Origin: Caenorhabditis remanei
Lineage: Eukaryota > Nematoda > Chromadorea > Rhabditida > Rhabditidae
Reading direction: 5' to 3'
NCBI RefSeq assembly: GCF_010183535.1
Contig: NC_071328.1
Span: 14,880,001 to 14,944,000, forward strand
DNA length: 64,000 nt
The position numbers were made by a program, and so were the translations under genes. Shown here one piece after another: positions 23,111 to 32,218 of the stretch. Position 1 is the first letter of the stretch, and the number at the start of each line of letters is the position of its first letter. The notes below the pieces were generated by a model. The model was not told where the DNA came from. It made no database searches and worked only from the letters and a program-made list of their open reading frames with translations.

Positions 23111-23914
23111 AAAACTAGTTTGCGGATTCAGAAGCTCCGAATTCTCGACTTGAGAAACCAAAAAACTGAAATTGTGGCTTTTTCCAGCTGAAACCGTCGA
23201 AAAACCAGCGTGATTTTTCAGATTTTCAGACTCTCGAAGCTATAATTCCAGAATTTCCAGATCTCGACGCAATTTTCCAATCTTTGATCACCTCAAAAAA
23301 CCCAAAAAAGTCTCCGGAAATGACGCCCATTTTTAGGGCGTCAAACCATCTCTCAATTGTTTCATCCACCCCCTCCTTTTCTTCTTTCAAATGATTAGAA
23401 ATCACTCGAACCTCCTTTTGGTATAGAAGACGTTAGAAAGAAGAAAAAAAAACGGTGGGGATGGCAGAAGAGAAGAGAGAAGAAGATTGGGCCCCGGCCA
23501 CACCCAAAAATTCCAAAACACTTCTTCTTCGTCGCTGAGAAGAGAATTCTCGATGACTGAAGAAAGATGAAGGCGTTGGGGTTAGAAGACGTGAAATCAT
23601 CTCTTCCAGACTATAAATTTCGCTAATTTCAATTGTGTGGAGAGAGAGAAAAAACCACACCTTCTTAATGAATGATGATTACGAGAACGGTGGTGGTCGC
23701 GAATTTCATAATTTTGTGGGGGGAAAATTGAGAACTAAAATTTCGAAAGTTTTTGGGTGTGGTTTTTTGATCTACGCATAACAACTTTGGTACGGAAAAA
23801 GAAAATTTGGAAGGAAGTGGAGGGACGGTGGGCGAATAGGACGTCGAATTCATTTTCTTCAGATTCAGATTCTGAATTTCAGAAGACGTGCGCGGTCGGA
23901 TTACCAAAGATTCA

Positions 23915-24425
23915 TAGAACTGGAGCGTCAAAACGCGTCAAAGGTGCGCCAGGAACTAAAATTAGAGTTTTTACTCCTAAAACGCGGCAAAGGCGAGCCA
24001 GTGTGTTTTTAACTGGCGCAATGTTGACGCGTTTTTAGAACCGCAAACACCATTTTTAACGTTTTTGATCAACTGGGGCGCCTTTGACGCGTTTTAGCCA
24101 AAATTTCACCTCTTCTGATCAAGATCGACCAAAAATCTGTTTTTAAGCGAAAAAATATCGTTTTCATAGCAACAAATCATCGTATTGTAGCAAATATCAT
24201 CAAAAGCGTCTAAGACGCGCCAGATTTCCTGTTCCGGAAATCGCGCTAAAGACACGCCAGTCGACTTTAACGCTTTTTGAGGATGTGAAGTGCAAATTCT
24301 TGAAGACTCCATTCCATAAAACGCCCAAGGCGCACCAGACAGGTGTCAAAAAATCAATTTTTGAGTTTTCCTGTTCGAAAAACGCGTCAAAAGAACGCCA
24401 GATAGGTAAAATTGCCGATTTTTCA
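23915..24425 (+). repeat. ACGCGTCAAAGGCGCGCCAG-type word array
   Basis: At least seven imperfect, partly inverted copies of a ~24-bp word (for example AACGCGTCAAAGGTGCGCCA, GCAAAGGCGAGCCAG, CGTCTAAGACGCGCCAG, CGCGTCAAAAGAACGCCAG). Spacers are 30-60 bp. Confidence 0.75.
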
Positions 24426-24826
24426 TACATTTTCCAGCGTTTTTAGTCCAATTTTTTGTATTTTTCGTGTTAGAACGCAATAATGAGAACCAAAAAAGCG
24501 GCACACATACACACTAAGCAGAGAATTGGGGGATAACTGATAATTAAAGCCATGAGGGGAGGAAACGTTGTCATTTTTTCAGCTTCTTACCTCATTTTGG
24601 GGATTTTCAGACTAAAAATAAAGACGATTTTTGCATATTTTCGCAATTTTCAGAGAGAAAATGTCGAAATTTCCAACTTTTCGACTGAAAATTGGATTTT
24701 TGCATAAAAAATTTCGAATTCTTAATATTTTTTTGAATAAAAATATCCGAAATATCTCAATTTTTGCACACTGCTGAACCCCTTCTGAAATTTGAATGGA
24801 GACATGTTAATAGCGTAAAACGGGAC

Positions 24827-25000
24827 CTGTGAGTTGGACGTGTGTGCACCACCACTCATTTGCTCGTGTTGTGACTCCATCAGAAGACGTTGTCGGATAA
24901 CTGAGACCTGGAAGTTGAGGATGATCGTCCAGATGAGGCCGAGTGTCAGTTTTCCGTTGCCTTCGACAATGTCCTCCGGTCGGATGTTCACTAATTTGAT
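24827..25000 (-). CDS. vab-10: vab-10 CH1 domain, last exon, with 27-residue CH1-CH2 linker extension
   Basis: 58 codons after TTTTACAG, ending CAG|GTCCCG, phase 0. The first 31 residues ([20 protein letters not shown] then [11 protein letters not shown]) are the conserved end of CH1. The remaining 27 residues ([16 protein letters not shown], then [11 protein letters not shown]) are not part of a CH domain. A GT directly after NFQ (at 24907-24906) would allow a shorter, also phase-0, product that omits them. Confidence 0.93.
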
Positions 25001-25045
25001 CTGTAAAATTAATAATGAGATTATTTTGATGTTTTTAATTCCACA

Positions 25046-25226
25046 GTTGTCACGGCTTCAAAAAATGACTCTTTTTTCCAAATTTTTTCAATTTTTCATC
25101 GAAAATGTTACCATTTTTGACTGTCATTCAGAATTAGAAGAAAATCTGAAAAATAGTCAAAAATGGTCACATTTTCGATGAAAAATTGGGGAAAAGGATC
25201 ATTTTTTGAAGCCGGGCCTTGACAAC
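25046..25226. repeat. ~180-bp foldback next to MITE
   Basis: Left end GTTGTCACGGCTTCAAAAAA and right end TTTTTTGAAGCCGGGCCTTGACAAC are inverted copies, and the interior also pairs (CATTTTTGAC...GTCAAAAATG). It ends three bases before the TIR of the neighbouring 400-bp element. Confidence 0.8.
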
Positions 25227-25228
25227 TA

Positions 25229-25628
25229 CCGTAAAAACTGTAATATAGGCGCATGCGCCTCTATTTTTCAACCTCCTTCTGAAAGTGCGCCTCTATTACA
25301 GGGGCGCCTCTAATAGAGGGTGCGCCTCTATTTTTCAACCTGCTCGTCTGGCTATTTTTTAACCTTTCAAGTCATCAAATTTTCAACAAAACTAACATTT
25401 TCTCTGACAAAATTACACGAAAACCCCAAAATTTGCAGTATTTTGAACGAAAAAGTTGAGTTTTAGTTGTGTTTTTTCATTAACTTTGAAAAAGAATTGT
25501 TGAAAACCAGTAGAAATATTTCAAACGTAATGAGGGTGCGCCTCTATTACAGGGTGCGCCACTATTATTCAAACCGCTATTTAGGGTGCGCCTCTAATAA
25601 AGGGGCGCTTCTATTACAGTTTTTACGG
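25229..25628. mobile_element. 400-bp MITE with 17-bp terminal inverted repeats and TA duplication
   Basis: The ends CCGTAAAAACTGTAATA and TATTACAGTTTTTACGG are perfect inverted repeats, each flanked by TA (25227-25228 and 25629-25630). The interior holds repeated words such as GGTGCGCCTCTATTACAGGG. No transposase frame, so a non-autonomous DNA transposon, with a TA target like Tc1/mariner families. Confidence 0.88.
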
Positions 25629-26494
25629 TATGTTTTTTTTCAAATTTTTAGATTTCTAGGCCTTATTCAAGGTATTTTCACTCTAAAAACGTGTTAAAAT
25701 CGCACATTTCAACAGGTTTTAATGGAAAAGAGCGAGTTTGAGCATATAAGGACATACAGACTAGTTTTCCGAAATTCTGGGTTTCTAGGCCACCAATTCC
25801 AATTTTAATGTTTTCGATACGCAGCTTAATCGAGCACTTTTTGAGCCGATTTATGTCACTTTTCCCGCATTTTCGATCAGTATTTCTACCGAAATTTTCA
25901 GCATTATTAGGGTTTTAATAGGTCGAAAAATAGTTCTTGGGGGAAAATCGGTTCAAAATGAGCTAAAACTTATTTAAAAAAGACTTGGAGGTCTAGAAAA
26001 TTCCAAAGTATCTGATAGCGGGGCTTAAAACCTGGATCGAGGTACAGTAACCACCGATCCTAAAATTTGGATCGAAGTACAGTAACCCGATCCTAAAATT
26101 TGGATCGAGGTACAGTAACCCGATCCTAAAGTTTCAAAAATTTTCAGCATTATGCCGTCGAAAATGACTGAAAATGAGCATAAAATCGAGTTTTTTCTTG
26201 AAAGGACTATTTATGGCATTTAAGACAATTGTTTGAACCTAGAATTTCTAGGCTAGAAAACCAAAATTTCAGCAATTTTCTGTATAAAAAGAGATGATGG
26301 ACTAATTTTTCAAATCCAGAGTTTTCTATGCCATCTAGCTAATCAATCCTATTTTCAGCGGCTTTTTCGTCGCCTAGAGTCCATAAATTTCGGATTTTCA
26401 AGCTGAAAATCTTTCTTTTTTCAAGAATTTCAAAAAACAAGTGAAACTCCGCCCACTTCTAGACCACGCCCCCCTAATCCCGCCAAAAACTCAC
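25629..26494 (-). other. Intron between CH1 exons, remainder
   Basis: Besides the three 38-bp units at 26028-26135 only AT-rich sequence with isolated TTCTAGGCCACC-type words, related to the 27-kb repeat, is seen. Confidence 0.5.
26028..26135 (+). repeat. Three ~38-bp tandem units
   Basis: GGATCGAGGTACAGTAACC followed by CGATCCTAAAATTT occurs three times with small changes. The ends of each unit (GGATCG...CGATCC) are inverted. Confidence 0.9.
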
Positions 26495-26572
26495 ATTTTT
26501 CTTCTTCAAAAAGTCGAGACAATACTGCACATTTTGGATACGATGAAATCGTGTGTAGCCGTTCTCTTTTTG
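26495..26572 (-). CDS. vab-10: vab-10 CH1 domain, third exon
   Basis: 26 codons, phase 0, acceptor TTTTTCAG, donor AAT|GTGAGT. QKENGYTRFHRIQNVQYCLD then FLKKKN is the typical CH1 middle helix (R.H.I.NV...L.FL). Confidence 0.96.
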
Positions 26573-26632
26573 CTGAAAAAATGAACAGATTAGGGGAAAT
26601 CAATTTTTTAAAAAAAAGGAGTGAATACTTAC

Positions 26633-26722
26633 AATTCGCTCGCCGGTCAATGCTTCCAACAGTGCAATCAGTGCATATCCATCACGAAGATCAACGAATA
26701 GATCGTCCACTTTGAGACCCGT
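26633..26722 (-). CDS. vab-10: vab-10 CH1 domain, second exon
   Basis: 30 codons, phase 0, acceptor ATTTTCAG, donor ATT|GTAAGT. TGLKVDDLFVDLRDGYALIA then LLEALTGERI is the DLF.DLRDG..L..LLE signature of CH1 in spectrin-family actin-binding domains. Confidence 0.97.
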
Positions 26723-26989
26723 CTGAAAATGAGCAAAAATTCCAATTTTACATGATTTTTGGGTATTTTATGTGAAAAATTGACGTTTTTATAATGGTTT
26801 TCCACTCAAAAAGTGACGTTTTTTTCTAAACTTCGAATTCTTGCAAATCAGACCAAAAAATCGCATCTTTTTCAAAAAAATTGCGGTGAAAACACACAAA
26901 AATTCAACATTTCCAGCTAAATTTTTATTGGCCACGCCCCTTTTTTGACGCGTAATTCGGTGGCCGAGTTTTCCAACTTTTGGATTTTC

Positions 26990-27880
26990 TAGGCCACCTT
27001 TTTTCCGATTTTTCTCAAATTTTCAGTTCAAATAGCACCTAGAATTGTTGATGGCCGAGTTTTCCAACATTCTTGTGTTTCTAGGCCATCTAGATCAATT
27101 TTCATCAATTTTCCCCCAAAAAATCCCTCAAATTCCACCATTTTTTTTCAAAACTATATACCAGAAGCCTTACTTTCTTCTTGTCTCAAAACTGAACCAA
27201 ATCCAAAAAATAAATATTTACAGAAGTGATTACATATCTGATTACTTATGTTGCATACCGCACTTTCAAACAGTGCAAATACCGATAAAAAAACTTGTAT
27301 TAGAAGGGCATAAACTCATTTTTTGGAATGAATTCGGATTCCGCGTGAAAAGTGCTGCGAAAAGAGTACAAAATCTAAAATTAAGTTGGTGGCCTAGAAA
27401 TCCAAATTGTGAAAAAGTTAGTCCCCCGTCCAAATTTCGTTGTTTTAGCTATTTTTCTAAGGGTTTTTGAGTTTTTTTTGCTTTAAAAAAAGTTGTCTAA
27501 CTGTTCTTCAAAACAGCAAAAAAAAAGTCGTGGGAGATGGTCTAGAAATCCAAATTTTGAAAAAGTTAGTCCCTCGGTCAAAACTTGCTTAAAATCACAA
27601 ATTTAGGCTAGGGGACTGAAAATTCGGATTCAGTGTGAAAAGAGCTTTGAAATGAGTATCATATCAAAAAATAAGTTGGTGGCCTAGAAATCCAAATTTC
27701 GAAAAACTAGTCCTCCGCTCAAAACTGGCCTAAAATCATAAAAGTAGGCTAGGAAACTGAAAGATTCGAATTCAGCGTGAAAAGAGCTTTGAATTGAGTA
27801 CAGTATCAAAAAACAGGTTGGTGGCCTAGAAATCCACATTTTGAAAAAGTTAGTCCCCCGTCCAAATTTCGTTGTTTTTG
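26990..27880 (+). repeat. Tandem copies of a ~150-200-bp dispersed repeat
   Basis: Three or four units carry GTTGGTGGCCTAGAAATCCA, TTTTGAAAAAGTTAGTCCCC and GATTCAGCGTGAAAAGAGCT (near 27330-27430, 27520-27575, 27600-27725, 27755-27860). A copy in opposite orientation sits at the right edge of the window (63856-64000). Confidence 0.85.
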
Positions 27881-28058
27881 CTGTTTTTTCGGCCGATTTT
27901 TCACAATTTCTCGTCTTTTCAAAAAGGTTTGAGCATTTTCGGGCGGAAAATTCGCCTTTAAAGGTAGTTTTTGAGTATTATCATAGGAATTTCCATATTT
28001 TTTCTGAAAATAATTCTCAAATTCCCAAATTTTCCCATTAAAATGTGGAAAAGATTAC

Positions 28059-28120
28059 CTTTGATAAGTGCTTGTTGACCCATTTCGTGAACGTCTTCTT
28101 CTGCACAGTGTCTCGTTCGT
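28059..28120 (-). CDS. vab-10: vab-10 CH1 domain, first exon
   Basis: 62 nt after TTATTCCAG with donor AAG|GTAATC. With one carried-over base it encodes DERDTVQKKTFTKWVNKHLS plus K, the almost invariant start of plakin actin-binding domains (ERD.VQKKTFTKW.N.HL). It anchors gene identity and direction. Confidence 0.98.
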
Positions 28121-28227
28121 CTGGAATAATTGTGAAAATGAGATTTTAGTGATTTTTGATATAAAAATGTGATTTCCCATAGCTTTTTCCCGGATTTTTA
28201 AAACTTTTTGATGATTTTTATACACTT

Positions 28228-28454
28228 AACCAGCCTGTCTGCCCGCCTTCGGCGGTTCATCCAGCTGGTCCCTCCTCATTTACGTGGCCACCACTTTTCA
28301 AAAGTGCCCGCATGGCCGAGTGGTCTAAAGCGGTGGTGGTGTCCAAAGCAAGCGAGTTCCGTTTTGCTCGCTGGTTCAGTTTCCCTCCTCTTCCAAAACC
28401 CTTGCGGACAGCGCCTCAGACAACGCCCAATTGTCTTTTATATATAAGAATGAT
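28228..28454 (+). repeat. SINE-like tRNA-derived element, copy 2
   Basis: Second copy of the element at 3425-3662, with the same CGCCTTCGGCGG hairpin, GCATGGCCGAGTGGTCTAAA A-box segment and TATATATAAGAATGATT tail. Here a degenerate B box (CTGGTTCAGTTTCC) is visible. In a vab-10 intron, 107 bases upstream of the first CH1 exon in transcription order. Confidence 0.75.
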
Positions 28455-29239
28455 TTGCATTTTTGGTACCCTGGATGTTGATTTTCACCATAATTGTGTC
28501 TTATTGCCGTCAGTTTCATAGTGTCTGGCCACTCAATCGCAATTTACATTCTGAATTCGATTTAGAGTAACCCAGGATCTTAAACCCAGAATAATACAGT
28601 AACCCATAAGAATAGAGATCCAGGATCACAAAGTACAGTAACCCATAGGATCAAAACTCTTAGATCCAGGAACGGGAGTACTGTAGTTTTCTCACAAATC
28701 TTGGATCCAGGATCTGGAGTACTGTAGTTAGGACAGCTCTCTGGTCCCCCCATCCATCCTTTCTACTTGTCCATTTCTTCACTCCACCGCCAAAAACTCC
28801 CCAAAAATGTCTCATATTTCTTCCTATTCATGCTTTCAACACTAACAAACACCTCTTTTTTCAACACAATAGTGTATGTGTGTGATTCTGATTGTTTGTA
28901 TGTATGCGAGTGAGTGTAAGCATGCTCATATTTGCTCTGCTTCTTCTTAAAGCGAATTGCACAAAAAAAAGTGTGTGTGCATGCGGTCAACCTTTTTCGC
29001 AACTTTTCTCTTCCGTCTTCCACCGTAGGAAGGCGAGAGAGGAGAGACGCAGAGAGATAATTCGTCCACCCGGTGGGGGGATTACTGTGAAGGCCACCAC
29101 TAACACTGTCAAGTGTTCCCCCATATCACATTAGGCGAGTAGGAGATTAATCTACTTGACAGTTTTATGTCAAGTTGACAACAACTCAGGTGGTGGCCTA
29201 GGATAAACTCGGTCATCAGGAAACCGTGAGAGCGGAAGT

Positions 29240-29830
29240 GTTGTAGATTTACGGCGTAAATCCAACAAAAAACCAAAGTCGTCAAAAACGCTGTCTCGAA
29301 CTGAAACTTCGTGGCTCCAATGCCGAGAAGTCGTTCTAATGTCGATTTACGCCGTAAATCGACACCAAATTCCCGATTTCCAGGATTATCCGATTTCTAG
29401 ACGTTTTAGACAGGTCTGATGATGGCAAAAGCATCGTTCATCTCTCAAAGCCATTTTGTGTGAATTTACAGCGTAAATCGACACCAAAAGCTCTGTCTGG
29501 AGCTAAAATTTCGATTCTGAAGGCTCCTAAGTCGTTCTTATGTGAATTTACGCCGTAAATCGACATGAAATTTCAAGGGTTTCAGCTTTGAAACGCCTAA
29601 TCTGTGCGGATCCGTTGAGATGTCAATTTACAGCGTAAACCGACATCAAAGTCAGATTTCTCTGTTTTCCAACAATCTGATGATGCCAAAAGAAGGATTA
29701 GAGCAGTTCTGCGTTGATTTACGGCGTAAATCGACACCGAACTCCCGCTTTCCAGGTTAGGCGAGTCTGATGATGACAAAAGCAGCTTCAAAGCTGTTTT
29801 GTGTGGATTTACGGCGTAAATCGACACCAC
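29240..29830. repeat. Array of TTTACGGCGTAAA palindromes
   Basis: About eight copies of GATTTACGGCGTAAATCGAC with spacing of 60-120 bp, often followed by ACCAAA; variants read TTTACAGCGTAAA. Intervening blocks also recur (TCTGATGATGGCAAAAG, TTCCAGG). Related words are at 7400-7480, 39740-39965 and 51290-51380. Confidence 0.88.
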
Positions 29831-30009
29831 GTCATCAAAATCCCTCCAGTTTTCGCACTTTTTCATGCGTTCTCTGCCAATCTTCTCTTCTTCTTCACCG
29901 AGAGTGCTATTAATCCTCTCTCCTCGGCAATTATCCACCCCGAAGACATCCAAGTAAAAAGTGTCTCTAACCCAATCCTTTTGCGTGTCGTTAATGAAGC
30001 GCATGCGAT

Positions 30010-31620
30010 TCATTTCGGCACACTTAAAAAGGAGGGAAAAGAAGGGGTTGGAGGAGAGGGAAATTGGGTCATCAGGAGACTTGTTTCGAATGGAAAGAGA
30101 AGGAGGAACTCATTTTCCGTCATTTTTAGATTCTCGTGCGTCAGAAAACTCAAAATTTCGAATCTGACGAGAAATTTTGAGCCGGAAGTCGGAATTCCAT
30201 ACAACTCTGGTTGGGAGGCTTCGAGAAATAAGCTTCCGAGTTTTGGCACCGTGCCAAGAACTCATTTTCGGTCATTTTTGGGTTTTCGATCCCAGAAAAC
30301 TCAAAATTTCATGGAAAACCAATTTTGAAGTACAAAAATCGATAACTAGCGTCATTTCCAGGAAATCAGAATGGCGAACTTCTGGAAATCCGAAAATCAT
30401 TCCAGAAAATGTGTTTTCCGGTTTTTACAATCCGAAAAGAGCAACAGCTCTAACGACATCGTATCAGTGGAGTTGAGAGTCGCTACGGAGCCAAATAGTC
30501 AAAATATGCTCTGAGTCTCGAAATTGAGCTCATGGAGCCCAAAACCTTGGCTAAAAATCCGAAAATAGCGAAACCACGCTCCTCTTACAGTAATCTGGAG
30601 CTACAGAATCCAAAAAATCAGATTCAAAACCTCAAAAAATCGAGTGAACTGTGAAAACAAGGATTTTCCAAAAAAAAAATCTTCTCGGAACTTTCATTTT
30701 TTCACAATAAACTTGATTTTCTGAGGTCTTGAAGTTGAATTTCGCTTCCAGATCTCCAGATTACTGTAGGAGGAATATCGTCGTTTTCGCTATTTCGGGT
30801 TTTCAGCCAAGTTTTTGGGCTCCATGAGCATCAAACTCCAACAACAGGATGAAATCGGTCCCCAACCCCCAAATTCCGTCCCTTACACTATCTTGGTCCC
30901 TTTTTCCCTCTATTTCCACCCCTAAAACATGCAATACCCTCATAAAACTGTGTCTGACCCCCCGAAATCTGACCGTCCGGTCACATTTACCCCCTCTATA
31001 GTTATATTTGTGTTAGTTTTGTCATATTTCTCGTTTATTTGTCTTGACCCCCTATTCCTTTAGCGATTGAAATCGTTCTTTCTCTCAGAAATTGCAACGG
31101 TTTTTCCCATTCTAAAAGATTCAAATCTGTCACCATTCTTTTTTCGAATGGAGACCTTGAAATTAGGGGAGAAATCAGTGTCGAAATCTTATTGACACTG
31201 ATGAATTGGTAGTCGTTGGATGGAGACAAAGAGTGACAAACAGGCGGATAATCGGGAAGGGAATACTACGAGAAGACTACGCGAGAGAGAGAGAAATAGA
31301 GAGAATTGGCACAGTGCCAGGTTTTCGGAACAAAAACTCAAAATTTCGAATCTAACGAGATTTTCACCCAAATTGGGTCTCAAAAATCGGATTTTTACAC
31401 TGAAAAATGCAAATTTTCGCTCAGAAACTCGCTTCATTTTCAACAAATTAGAATGGCGATCATCTGGAAACCAGAAGATCATTCCAGAAAATGAGATTAC
31501 CCCGGTTTTTCAAAATTAGAAAATAGCAACAGCTCTAACGACTCCGTATCAGTGGAGCCGAGTCGCCACGAAGCTGATGCCGTGTTCAAAAAACTTGGCA
31601 TCGTGCCAAGATATCGGAAA
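30010..31620 (+). repeat. Two direct copies of a ~350-bp repeat
   Basis: A block with AACTCAAAATTTCGAATCTA, GAAAATCATTCCAGAAAATG and GCAACAGCTCTAACGAC(A/T)C followed by GTATCAGTGGAG occurs at about 30120-30490 and 31310-31575. The near-palindromes GGCACCGTGCC, GGCACAGTGCC and TTGGCATCGTGCCAAG accompany the copies. Confidence 0.75.
30518..30838. repeat. ~320-bp imperfect foldback
   Basis: GAGCTCATGGAGCCCAAAAC then CTTGGCTAAAAATCC on the left matches in inverse CAGCCAAGTTTTTGGGCTCC and ATGAGC on the right. The inner arms CAGTAATCTGGAG and CTCCAGATTACTG also pair. Confidence 0.85.
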
Positions 31621-32109
31621 TTAGAGTTTTCTGTGGATTTTTAGGGTTAAAACTAAGATTTTTCTCGAAAATTCAAAATTTTACCGATAAAATTTTACCG
31701 AGCTTAATTTACCCCTAATTTAACCCTAATCCTCTAATTACCCCCAAATTAGACCCATTTACAACCCAAACTCCCAATTTCAGTTACAATGCTTTTAGCA
31801 CCAAGATTTTTACGAAAATCTGGAAAAAAAACTGCCCAAAACTCAAAAATAAGAGCCACAAAATGAGTTTTTACCCAATTTTAACTCAAAAAGCGGTATT
31901 TTAGCCTAAATTTCAATTTTTACTCAAAAAATCGGTGATTTCAGCGCCAAAATGCAGTTTTTACTCAATTTAAACTGATGAATAGGGAATTTTCAGCGCC
32001 AAAATTCAGTTTTCACTCAATTTTGACCAAAAAATCGGCATTTTCAGCGCCAAAATTTAGTTTTTACTCAATCTTGACTGAAAAAATCGGAGAATTTTCA
32101 GAACCTTAC

Positions 32110-32218
32110 CATTATACTTCTCTCGATTCAACTCATAATGATCGAGAACTTCTTTTTCGAACGCGTCCGACGGATCGGCGGTCTTCTGTTGCTGACTACG
32201 ATACCTCTCGCCTACCAT
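32110..32218 (-). CDS. vab-10: vab-10 exon upstream of CH1 (MVGERYRSQQQ...)
   Basis: The frame MVGERYRSQQQKTADPSDAF then EKEVLDHYELNREKYN ends in phase 1 at a good AATG|GTAAGG donor and joins the CH1 exon as ...REKYN-DERDTVQKK. The 5' limit is uncertain. ATG at 32218 may be a start, or the exon may begin seven codons further up, where TAG precedes TTG; no good polypyrimidine acceptor is visible. I therefore annotate from the ATG. Confidence 0.8.

Larger units (their letters stand above)
20662..24826 (-). other. Intron/promoter region upstream of membrane-segment exon
   Basis: Holds the duplication at 20760-21065 and a CA/TG-repeat zone (21120-21260). A partial copy of the GGGCGGAGC-type repeat lies at 21600-21650. 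Three diverged ~115-bp units with TTCAGACTTTTCGAGTTTCAG-like words lie at 22745-23110, and an array of ACGCGTC/GCGCCAG words at 23915-24425. No other exon recognised. Confidence 0.55.
28455..32109 (-). other. Large intron upstream of CH1 exons
   Basis: Contains GATCCAGGATC/ACAGTAACC words (28560-28730) and a GAGACGCAGAGA motif at about 29045. It also contains the TTTACGGCGTAAA array (29240-29830), the duplicated block (30010-30480 and 31220-31600), a foldback (30518-30838), and TTTTCAGCGCCAAAAT tandem words (31930-32060). Translations of these repeats give spurious ORFs. No exon found. Confidence 0.6.

Noticed and set aside
29597..30013. 138-codon minus-strand ORF
   Set aside because: Half of it is translation of the TTTACGGCGTAAA array (repeated SIYAVN), so it is a by-product of the repeat.
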